Shown here: piece after piece, positions 1 through 6,336 of the stretch | Layout of the letters: every line of letters starts with the position of its first letter | Numbering within the stretch: the first letter of the stretch is position 1 | Assembly: GCF_014649835.1 (NCBI RefSeq) | Contig: NZ_BMTU01000020.1 | Location: forward strand, 1-64,000 | Length of the DNA: 64,000 nt | Origin: Streptomyces pilosus | GTDB taxonomy: Bacteria > Actinomycetota > Actinomycetes > Streptomycetales > Streptomycetaceae | Reading direction: 5' to 3' | Made by a program: the position numbers and the translations under genes | The notes under the pieces: generated by a model | What the model saw: the letters and a program-made list of their open reading frames with translations, nothing else | What the model was told of the DNA's origin: nothing | The model's database searches: none

Positions 1-533
1 GCAACCTGGGCCTGGTGCGGGCCCTGCACTTCCCGCGGGCCTCGCTGCCGATCTCCTTCGCGCTCCAGCAGCTCCAGCAGCTGATGTTCTCGATGGTGGT
101 CCTCGTCGTCGTGATGCTGGCGTTCCGCAGCTTCCCGGACCTGTCCTGGCTGCTGGTGGTGCCCGCGCTGGCGCTGCAGTTCGTGTTCAACACCGGGCTG
201 GCGCTGATCTTCGCCCGGATGGGCAGCAGCACGCCGGACCTGGCGCAGCTGATGCCGTTCGTGCTGCGGACGTGGATGTACGCCTCGGGCGTGATGTTCA
301 GCATCCCGGTGATGCTGTCCGACAAGGACGTCCCCGTCTGGCTCGCCGACGTGCTCCAGCTCAATCCGGCCGCGGTCTACATGGACCTGGTCCGCTTCGC
401 GATGATCGACGGCTACGGCTCCTCGTACCTGCCGCCGCACATCTGGGCGTTCGCGGTGGGCTGGGCCCTGCTGGCCGGCGTGGTCGGCTTCGTCTACTTC
501 TGGAAGTCCGAGGAGAGGTACGGCCGTGGCTGA
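1..533 (+). CDS. Polysaccharide ABC exporter permease, C-terminal part
   Basis: The reading frame is open from the window edge, so the N-terminus is missing and the first visible codon starts at base 3. The visible ~177 residues hold four or five hydrophobic segments and end in a charged tail (KSEERYGRG), the pattern of ABC-2 type permeases of the TagG/Wzm family, which export teichoic acid or O-antigen-like polymers. The stop overlaps the start of an ATPase gene by 8 bp, so the two are translated together and probably form one exporter. The exported polymer cannot be read from this sequence. The family call is good; the substrate is inference. Confidence 0.8.
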   Translation, partial: NLGLVRALHFPRASLPISFALQQLQQLMFSMVVLVVVMLAFRSFPDLSWLLVVPALALQFVFNTGLALIFARMGSSTPDLAQLMPFVLRTWMYASGVMFSIPVMLSDKDVPVWLADVLQLNPAAVYMDLVRFAMIDGYGSSYLPPHIWAFAVGWALLAGVVGFVYFWKSEERYGRG

Positions 534-1305
534 CGACACGACGGATGCGCGGGTGCCCACCGTCATCGCGGACGAGCTGCACATCGTCTACCGCGTCAAC
601 GGCGCCAAGACCGGCAAGGGCAGCGCCACGGCGGCGCTCAGCCGCATCGTGAAGCGGGGCGAGGAGCGGGGTGTGCGCAAGGTGCACGCCGTGCGCGGGG
701 TCTCCTTCGTCGCCTACCGGGGCGAGGCGATCGGCCTGATCGGCTCCAACGGCTCCGGCAAGTCCACCCTGCTGCGGGCCATCGCCGGGCTGCTGCCCGC
801 GGAGAAGGGCAAGGTCTACACCGACGGCCAGCCCTCGCTGCTCGGTGTCAACGCGGCCCTGATGAACGATCTGACGGGCGAGCGCAACGTCATCCTGGGC
901 GGGCTCGCCATGGGCATGTCCCGCGAGCAGATCAAGGAGCGCTACCAGGAGATCGTCGACTTCTCCGGCATCAACGAGAAGGGCGACTTCATCACCCTGC
1001 CGATGCGCACCTACTCCTCCGGCATGGCGGCCCGGCTGCGCTTCTCCATCGCCGCCGCCAAGGACCACGACGTCCTCATGATCGACGAGGCGCTGGCCAC
1101 CGGCGACCGCAAGTTCCAGAAGCGTTCCGAGGCACGCATCCGGGAACTGCGCAAGCACGCCGGGACGGTCTTCCTGGTCAGCCACAACAACAAGTCCATC
1201 CGCGACACCTGCGACCGCGTGCTGTGGCTGGAGCGCGGTGAACTGCGCATGGACGGACCCACCGACGAGGTCATCAAGGAATACGAGAAGTTCACGGGGA
1301 AGTAG
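526..1305 (+). CDS. Polysaccharide ABC exporter ATP-binding protein (TagH/Wzt-like)
   Basis: A 259-residue ATPase that would power the upstream permease. Walker A (GSNGSGKST) lies near residues 75-83, followed by a degenerate signature region (TYSSGMAARL) and Walker B (DVLMIDEALATGD), all typical of the teichoic acid/O-antigen export ATPases. These have an N-terminal extension before the first beta strand, seen here as about 50 residues. It lacks the C-terminal carbohydrate-binding domain of some Wzt proteins. The start is GTG, overlapping the permease stop. A terminator hairpin follows the stop, marking the end of the operon. Confidence 0.88.
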   Translation: MADDTTDARVPTVIADELHIVYRVNGAKTGKGSATAALSRIVKRGEERGVRKVHAVRGVSFVAYRGEAIGLIGSNGSGKSTLLRAIAGLLPAEKGKVYTDGQPSLLGVNAALMNDLTGERNVILGGLAMGMSREQIKERYQEIVDFSGINEKGDFITLPMRTYSSGMAARLRFSIAAAKDHDVLMIDEALATGDRKFQKRSEARIRELRKHAGTVFLVSHNNKSIRDTCDRVLWLERGELRMDGPTDEVIKEYEKFTGK

Positions 1306-1330
1306 CCCGTTCAGGCCGTGTTCGGATCCT

Positions 1331-1361
1331 GTGGCCCGCCGGAACTCTCCGGCGGGGCCAC
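1331..1361 (+). terminator. Hairpin after exporter ATPase
   Basis: Arms GTGGCCCGCCGG and CCGGCGGGGCCAC pair around a 6-nt loop with one bulged base, 25 nt after the ATPase stop. A short run of A residues but no U tract follows, as is common for high-GC terminators. It separates the exporter operon from the hopanoid cluster. Confidence 0.65.
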
Positions 1362-1459
1362 ACGTCTGAAAAAGCGGCGTCAATTCCGGCCGCGCGACGC
1401 AATCCTGACGCCGTCGGCCGTGTTGCCCCGGTGCCCGGGGACCCCCGGCGATGCGCCCC

Positions 1460-1473
1460 ACGTTGTACAACGT
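1460..1473. promoter_or_regulatory. Perfect 14-bp palindrome upstream of hop operon
   Basis: ACGTTGTACAACGT is its own reverse complement. It lies about 155 bp before the leader ORF and 100 bp after the exporter terminator, in the only gap from which the hop operon can be transcribed. Perfect palindromes of this length with an AT-containing core are typical of dimeric repressor sites such as TetR or GntR. The cognate regulator is unknown. Confidence 0.45.
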
Positions 1474-1614
1474 AAGCTGGAGCGGTCCCGAAAGGCGGCA
1501 ATCAGGGCCATAATGCCCGTCACCATCCAGCGATACCGCCGGGCGGAAACCTGGGCGGCGTGTCCGAAATAGTGTGTATTGGGTCAGCGGTGTAGAACGG
1601 GAGATGTGACGGCA

Positions 1615-1680
1615 ATGGCTACGGAGACTCCCAGGCTGAACGCAGCGTGCGCCGTCCCCGCCCCGGGCAGTCCGCGATGA
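1615..1680 (+). CDS. Candidate 21-aa leader ORF coupled to hpnC
   Basis: An ATG ORF of 21 codons beginning MATETPRLNAACAV. A GGGAG sequence lies about 11 nt before its ATG. Its TGA overlaps the hpnC ATG (ATGA at 1677-1680). hpnC itself has no clear Shine-Dalgarno sequence, so it may be translated by re-initiation after this leader. The peptide shows no known motif. ATGA overlaps arise easily by chance in such genomes, so this is a moderate-confidence call. Confidence 0.4.
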   Translation: MATETPRLNAACAVPAPGSPR

Positions 1681-2588
1681 CGCCCACCGCCGCGGCACGG
1701 GCCGCCGGCGTCGAGCGGGCCACACTGGACAAGGCCGCCGCCGAGAACTTCCCCGTCGCCCCCTTCTTCCTGCCCAGGTCCTGGCGCGACGACCTCATGG
1801 CCGTGTACGGCTTCGCCCGTCTGGTCGACGACATCGGCGACGGCGACCTGGCGCCCGGCGGCGCCGACGCGCGGCTCCTCGGCGTCACGCCGGACGAGGC
1901 CGACGACCGGCTGGTCCTGCTGGACGCCTTCGAGGCCGACCTCCGCCGGGTGTTCGACCCGGCCGGCCCGGCGCCCCGCCACCCACTGCTGCTCCGGCTG
2001 CTGCCGACCGTCCGCCGGCACGCGCTGACCCCCGAGCCCTTCCTCGGCCTCGTCGCGGCGAACCGCCAGGACCAGCTCGTCAAGCGCTACGAGACCTACG
2101 ACGACCTGCTCGCCTACTGCGAACTGTCGGCCAATCCGGTGGGCCGGCTGGTGCTCGCCGTCACCGGGACCGCCACCCCGGAGCGGATCCGCCGCTCCGA
2201 CGCGATCTGCACGGCCCTGCAGATCGTCGAGCACCTCCAGGACGTCGCCGAGGACCTCGGCCGCGACCGTGTCTACCTGCCCGCCACCGACATGAAGCTC
2301 TTTCACGTGGAGGAGGCGGACCTCGCCGCACCGACCGCCGGCGCGTCCGTGCGCGCGCTCGTCGCCCATCAGGCGCAACGCGCCCTGGACCTGCTGGACG
2401 AGGGCGCGCCCCTGGTGGGCAGCGTCCGCGGCAGACTCAGGCTGCTGCTCACGGGGTTCGTGGCGGGCGGACGGGCGGCCGTCCGGGCGATCGCCGCCGC
2501 CGAATACGACGTACTTCCCGGCCCGCCCAAGCCCGGCAGGATGCAGCTGCTGCGCGAGGCGGGCGTGACTCTGCGAGGAAAGGGGTGA
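1677..2588 (+). CDS. hpnC: Squalene synthase-like HpnC (hydroxysqualene synthase)
   Basis: HpnC acts with HpnD and HpnE in the three-enzyme route from farnesyl diphosphate to squalene. HpnD makes presqualene diphosphate, HpnC turns it into hydroxysqualene, and HpnE reduces that to squalene. The protein shows the trans-isoprenyl synthase fold motifs: a first Asp-rich motif in LVDDIGDGD and a second in LQDVAEDLGRDRVYLP, where the EHLQDVAED form is typical of HpnC. I chose the ATG at 1677 (303 aa). A GTG at 1647 would add 10 residues but has no ribosome site. First main gene of the hop operon; its end overlaps hpnD. Confidence 0.9.
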   Translation: MTPTAAARAAGVERATLDKAAAENFPVAPFFLPRSWRDDLMAVYGFARLVDDIGDGDLAPGGADARLLGVTPDEADDRLVLLDAFEADLRRVFDPAGPAPRHPLLLRLLPTVRRHALTPEPFLGLVAANRQDQLVKRYETYDDLLAYCELSANPVGRLVLAVTGTATPERIRRSDAICTALQIVEHLQDVAEDLGRDRVYLPATDMKLFHVEEADLAAPTAGASVRALVAHQAQRALDLLDEGAPLVGSVRGRLRLLLTGFVAGGRAAVRAIAAAEYDVLPGPPKPGRMQLLREAGVTLRGKG

Positions 2589-3535
2589 TCCGGACCGTGG
2601 AGTCGCAACCACTCACGTCCGCACCGGTACTCGCCGCCTACAGCTACTGCGAGACCGTCACCGGACAGCAGGCGCGCAACTTCGCCTACGGCATCCGGCT
2701 GCTGCCCACGCCGGAGCGGCGGGCGATGTCGGCGCTGTACGCGTTCTCCCGGCGGGTCGACGACATCGGCGACGGCCCCCTCGCGGACGACGTCAAGGTC
2801 GCCCGGCTGGAGGACACCAGGGCGCTGCTCGCGCGGATCCGGGACGGAGCGGTCGACGAGGACGACACCGACCCGGTCGCCGTCGCCCTCGCGCACGCCG
2901 CCGCGCGCTTCCCGATCCCGCTCGGCGGTCTGGACGAACTCATCGACGGCGTCCAGATGGACGTACGGGGCGAGACGTACGAGACCTGGGACGACCTCAA
3001 GGTCTACTGCCGCTGCGTCGCGGGCGCCATCGGCAGGCTCTCGCTCGGCGTGTTCGGCACCGAGCCCGGCGCGCGCGGCTCCGAGCGCGCCGCCGAGTAC
3101 GCCGACACGCTGGGGCTCGCGCTGCAGCTGACCAATATCCTCAGGGACGTCCGGGAGGACGCCGAGGGCGGGCGCACCTACCTGCCCGCCGACGACCTCG
3201 CCAAGTTCGGCTGCTCCGCCGGGTTCGACGGCCCGACCCCACCGGAGGGCTCCGACTTCGCGGGCCTGGTGCACTTCGAGGTGCGCAGGGCCCGCGCCCT
3301 CTTCGCCGAGGGCTACCGGCTGCTCCCCATGCTCGACCGGCGCAGCGGCGCCTGCGTGGCCGCCATGGCCGGCATCTACCGCCGGCTCCTGGACCGCATC
3401 GAGCGCGACCCCGCGGCCGTGCTCCGCGGCCGGGTCTCCCTGCCCGGCCGGGAGAAGGCCTACGTCGCGGTGCGCGGCCTGTCGGGCCTGGACACCCGGA
3501 ACGTGACCCGGCGGACCGTCAGGAGGCGGGCCTGA
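2585..3535 (+). CDS. hpnD: Presqualene diphosphate synthase HpnD
   Basis: Condenses two farnesyl diphosphates to presqualene diphosphate, the first step of the HpnC/D/E squalene pathway. Both Asp-rich motifs are present: RRVDDIGDGP near residue 55 and LTNILRDVREDAEGGRTYLP near residue 180, the latter the classical squalene/phytoene synthase signature. At 316 aa it is slightly longer than usual. The GTG start overlaps the hpnC stop by 4 bp (GTGA); a second GTG at 2600 is also possible. It is followed with a 1-bp overlap by a small ORF and then hpnE. Confidence 0.92.
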   Translation: MIRTVESQPLTSAPVLAAYSYCETVTGQQARNFAYGIRLLPTPERRAMSALYAFSRRVDDIGDGPLADDVKVARLEDTRALLARIRDGAVDEDDTDPVAVALAHAAARFPIPLGGLDELIDGVQMDVRGETYETWDDLKVYCRCVAGAIGRLSLGVFGTEPGARGSERAAEYADTLGLALQLTNILRDVREDAEGGRTYLPADDLAKFGCSAGFDGPTPPEGSDFAGLVHFEVRRARALFAEGYRLLPMLDRRSGACVAAMAGIYRRLLDRIERDPAAVLRGRVSLPGREKAYVAVRGLSGLDTRNVTRRTVRRRA

Positions 3536-3657
3536 TGGACACCCCGCTCCCCGGCGGAAACCGGCGGGCAACCCTCCGCCGCGACGCCGCGTCCCAGACT
3601 GAGACGGCCGGTCGCGCACCCTTCGCGCGGCCCGGCCGGCCGGGGGAGGGCACATGA
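3535..3657 (+). CDS. Small 40-aa protein between hpnD and hpnE
   Basis: The ATG overlaps the last base of the hpnD stop (TGATG). It is preceded by a strong Shine-Dalgarno AGGAGG at 3521-3526 with 8-nt spacing. Its TGA overlaps the hpnE ATG (ATGA). The protein is 40 residues, very basic (about nine Arg, no Lys), Pro/Gly-rich, with no Cys and no membrane segment; it starts MDTPLPGGNRRATLRRD. The strong ribosome site and double overlap argue that it is translated, either as a functional peptide or to couple hpnD to hpnE. I recall a small ORF at the same place in the S. coelicolor hop cluster, but could not check. No family is recognised. Confidence 0.65.
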   Translation: MDTPLPGGNRRATLRRDAASQTETAGRAPFARPGRPGEGT

Positions 3658-5081
3658 GCCACGGCACACGCGCCGGGGGGCCGGGCACGGACCGGCCGGC
3701 CCCGGCCGGACGGCACGCCGTCGTGGTCGGCGGCGGGCTCGCCGGCGTCACCGCCGCGCTCGCCCTCGCCGACGCCGGAGTGGGCGTCACGCTGCTGGAG
3801 GGCCGGCCGCGCCTGGGCGGTCTCGCCTTCTCCTTCCGCCGCGGCGGCCTGACCGTCGACAACGGCCAGCACGTGTACCTGCGCTGCTGCACCGCCTACC
3901 GCTGGTTCCTCGACCGGATCGGCGGAGCGGCGCTGGCACCGCTGCAGAACCGTCTCGACGTGCCCGTGCTCGACCTCGCGCGTCCCGAGGGGCGGCGGCT
4001 CGGCCGGCTGCGGCGCGACCCGCTGCCGGTGCCGCTGCACCTGGGCCGCAGCCTCGCCGCGTACCCGCACCTGTCGCTCGCCGATCGGGCCCGGGTGGGC
4101 CGTGCCGCGCTGGCGCTGAAGGGACTCGACCTCGCCGATCCGGCCCTGGACGACCAGGACTTCGGCAGCTGGCTGGCCGCGCACGGCCAGTCGGCGCGTG
4201 CCGTCGAGGCACTGTGGGACCTGGTCGGCGTCGCCACCCTCAACGCGGTCGCGGACGACACCTCCCTGGCGCTGGCCGCGATGGTGTTCAAGACCGGTCT
4301 GCTCTCCGACCCCTCGGCCGCCGACATCGGCTGGGCCCGGGTGCCGCTGGGCGAACTGCACGACCGCCTCGCCCGGCAGGCACTCGACGCCGCCGGTGTG
4401 CGGACCGAGGTCCGCACCCGGGTCGCCTCCCTCTCCCCGCACGCGGACGGAGGGTGGAGCGTACGGATCCCCGGCGAGACCATCACGGCCGACACGGTCG
4501 TGCTCGCCGTACCGCAGCGCGAGGCGTACGACCTGCTGCCCGCCGGCGCGCTCGACGCACCAGAGCGGCTCCTCGGCATCGGCACCGCGCCGATCCTCAA
4601 CGTCCACGTGGTCTACGACCGGCCGGTGCTCACGCGGCCCTTCTTCGCGGCCCTCGGCACCCCCGTGCAGTGGGTCTTCGACCGTACCGACGCCTCCGGA
4701 CTGGAGCGCGGCCAGTACCTGGCGGTGTCCCAGTCGGTCGCCCAGGCCGACATCGACGAGCCGGTCGCCGTGCTGCGCGAACGCTACCTGCCCGAACTCC
4801 GCCGGCTGCTGCCGCGCACCCGCGGCGCACGGGTCGAGGACTTCTTCGTCACCCGGGAGCGCACCGCCACGTTCGCTCCCGCACCCGGCGTCGGACGCCT
4901 CAGGCCCGGCGCCCGCACCAAGGCACCCGGCCTCTACCTGGCCGGAGCGTGGACCGCCACCGGGTGGCCCGCGACCATGGAGGGCGCTGTCCGCAGCGGC
5001 GTCGGCGCGGCGGACGCCGCGCTGGGCGCCCTCGGCCGGCCCCGTCCCCGCCACCTCTTCGCCCTCGAGGAGGCGGCCTGA
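3654..5081 (+). CDS. hpnE: Squalene-forming FAD-dependent desaturase-type oxidoreductase HpnE
   Basis: Reduces hydroxysqualene to squalene, last step of the HpnC/D/E route. The N-terminus has a Rossmann dinucleotide-binding motif (VVGGGLAGVTAALALADAG, residues ~24-42), followed by the amine-oxidase/phytoene-desaturase fold and a C-terminal FAD-binding stretch (GLYLAGAWTATGWPATMEGA). HpnE proteins typically keep the NGQH motif after the first domain (VDNGQHVYL here). Length 475 aa fits the family. The ATG overlaps the stop of the 40-codon ORF; GGAGGG sits just before it. The stop overlaps another ATG (5081) upstream of the prenyltransferase gene. Confidence 0.9.
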   Translation: MSHGTRAGGPGTDRPAPAGRHAVVVGGGLAGVTAALALADAGVGVTLLEGRPRLGGLAFSFRRGGLTVDNGQHVYLRCCTAYRWFLDRIGGAALAPLQNRLDVPVLDLARPEGRRLGRLRRDPLPVPLHLGRSLAAYPHLSLADRARVGRAALALKGLDLADPALDDQDFGSWLAAHGQSARAVEALWDLVGVATLNAVADDTSLALAAMVFKTGLLSDPSAADIGWARVPLGELHDRLARQALDAAGVRTEVRTRVASLSPHADGGWSVRIPGETITADTVVLAVPQREAYDLLPAGALDAPERLLGIGTAPILNVHVVYDRPVLTRPFFAALGTPVQWVFDRTDASGLERGQYLAVSQSVAQADIDEPVAVLRERYLPELRRLLPRTRGARVEDFFVTRERTATFAPAPGVGRLRPGARTKAPGLYLAGAWTATGWPATMEGAVRSGVGAADAALGALGRPRPRHLFALEEAA

Positions 5082-5143
5082 TGCTGCAACGGAGCGGCGC
5101 GGCAGGTTCCCGCACCCCCGGTACCGCGACAAGAGGAGAGACT

Positions 5144-6217
5144 GTGCCCACTGTGCCCCCGGCCTCGCACGCCGCTCGAAGGACCGCGGTGGACGTCGCC
5201 GCGCTCCTGGAGCGCGGGCGGACCCTGGCCACGCCGGTACTGCGGGCGGCCGTCGACCGCCTGGCCCCTCCCATGGACACGGTCGCCGCCTACCACTTCG
5301 GCTGGATCGACGCCGAGGGCCGGCCCGCGGACGGCGACGGCGGCAAGGCCGTGCGTCCCGCGCTCGCGGTGCTGTCCGCCGAGGTCACCGGGGCCGCGCC
5401 GGAGACCGGCGTCCCCGGCGCGGTCGCGGTCGAACTGGTCCACAACTTCTCGCTGCTGCACGACGACCTGATGGACGGTGACGAGCAGCGCCGGCACCGC
5501 GACACCGTCTGGAAGGTGCACGGCCCCGCCCAGGCGATCCTCGTCGGCGACGCCCTGTTCGCCCTGGCCAACGAGGTGCTCCTGGAACTCGGCACCGTCG
5601 ACGCCGGCCGCGCCACCCGGCGGCTGGCGACGGCGAGCCGTGCCCTGATCGACGGCCAGGCCCAGGACATCTCCTACGAACACCGCGACCGCGTCAGCGT
5701 CGAGGAGTGCCTGGAGATGGAGGGCAACAAGACCGGCGCCCTGCTCGCCTGCGCCAGCTCCATCGGTGCGGTGCTCGGCGGCGCCGACGACCGCACCGCC
5801 GACGCGCTGGAGAGGTACGGCTACCACCTCGGCCTCGCCTTCCAGGCCGTCGACGACCTCCTCGGCATCTGGGGCGACCCGGAGGCCACCGGCAAGCAGA
5901 CCTGGAGCGACCTGCGCCAGCGCAAGAAGTCCCTCCCGGTCGTGGCGGCGCTCGCCGCCGACGGCCCCGCCTCCCGGCGGCTCGGCGAGATCCTCGCGGC
6001 CGACGCCAAGAGCAGCGACTTCGCGAACTTCTCCGAGGAGGAGTTCGCGGCCCGTGCCGCCCTCATCGAGGAGGCCGGCGGCCGCGAGTGGACCGCCGAC
6101 GAGGCACGCCGTCAGCACACCATCGCCATCGAGGCCCTCGACGCCGTGGACATGCCCGACCGGGTGCGGGAGCAGTTCACGGCGCTCGCGGACTTCGTCG
6201 TCGTACGGAAGAGATGA
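5144..6217 (+). CDS. Polyprenyl (farnesyl-type) diphosphate synthase
   Basis: Makes the allylic diphosphate, presumably farnesyl diphosphate, that feeds HpnD and HpnC. Both catalytic Asp-rich motifs are clear: LLHDDLMDGDEQRR (first DDxxD) near residue 108 and FQAVDDLLGIWGD (second) near residue 235. I chose GTG at 5144 because GAGGAG (5133-5138) lies 5 nt upstream, giving 357 aa. An ATG at 5081, overlapping the hpnE stop, is in the same frame and would add 21 residues that look unlike the family. Chain length (C15 or longer) cannot be decided by eye. Confidence 0.88.
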   Translation: MPTVPPASHAARRTAVDVAALLERGRTLATPVLRAAVDRLAPPMDTVAAYHFGWIDAEGRPADGDGGKAVRPALAVLSAEVTGAAPETGVPGAVAVELVHNFSLLHDDLMDGDEQRRHRDTVWKVHGPAQAILVGDALFALANEVLLELGTVDAGRATRRLATASRALIDGQAQDISYEHRDRVSVEECLEMEGNKTGALLACASSIGAVLGGADDRTADALERYGYHLGLAFQAVDDLLGIWGDPEATGKQTWSDLRQRKKSLPVVAALAADGPASRRLGEILAADAKSSDFANFSEEEFAARAALIEEAGGREWTADEARRQHTIAIEALDAVDMPDRVREQFTALADFVVVRKR

Positions 6218-6250
6218 TCACTATCGGTCGAATAGCCCTCGCGTAGTCGC

Positions 6251-6283
6251 CGGCCGGTGTTGCGGGGAGAACGGCACCGGCCG
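6251..6283 (+). other. Intercistronic hairpin before shc
   Basis: CGGCCGGTG and CACCGGCCG form a 9-bp perfect stem around a 15-nt loop, 34 nt after the prenyl synthase stop and 54 nt before the cyclase ATG. There is no U tract. It could be a partial terminator, an RNA-stabilising structure, or a processing site that sets the ratio of the early enzymes to cyclase. This is the largest gap inside the hop operon. Confidence 0.4.
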
Positions 6284-6336
6284 ACGGCGGACCCACAGCA
6301 GACGCACCACTTGCAGGACTGCACGAAGGGGAAGCC

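Larger units (their letters stand above)
1306..1676 (+). other. Upstream region of the hopanoid operon
   Basis: About 370 bp without a convincing long gene. It holds the exporter terminator (1331-1361), a perfect 14-bp palindrome (1460-1473), a small inverted repeat around CATAAT (near 1507-1520), and a candidate 21-codon leader ORF (1615-1680). It must contain the promoter of the hop operon, but no -35/-10 pair stands out. An 84-codon open frame at 1318-1572 has no ribosome site and an unlikely composition. Confidence 0.6.

Noticed and set aside
1318..1572. 84-codon plus-strand ORF upstream of the hop operon
   Set aside because: Starts inside the exporter terminator hairpin region, has no ribosome site and no recognisable sequence.
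5081..5143. ATG start for the prenyl synthase overlapping the hpnE stop
   Set aside because: In frame, but GTG 5144 has a much better ribosome site and matches the family N-terminus. The overlap may still help coupling.
6214..6246. 10-codon ORF overlapping the prenyl synthase stop (ATGA)
   Set aside because: No ribosome site, ends 90 nt before shc, so it cannot couple translation. Likely chance.
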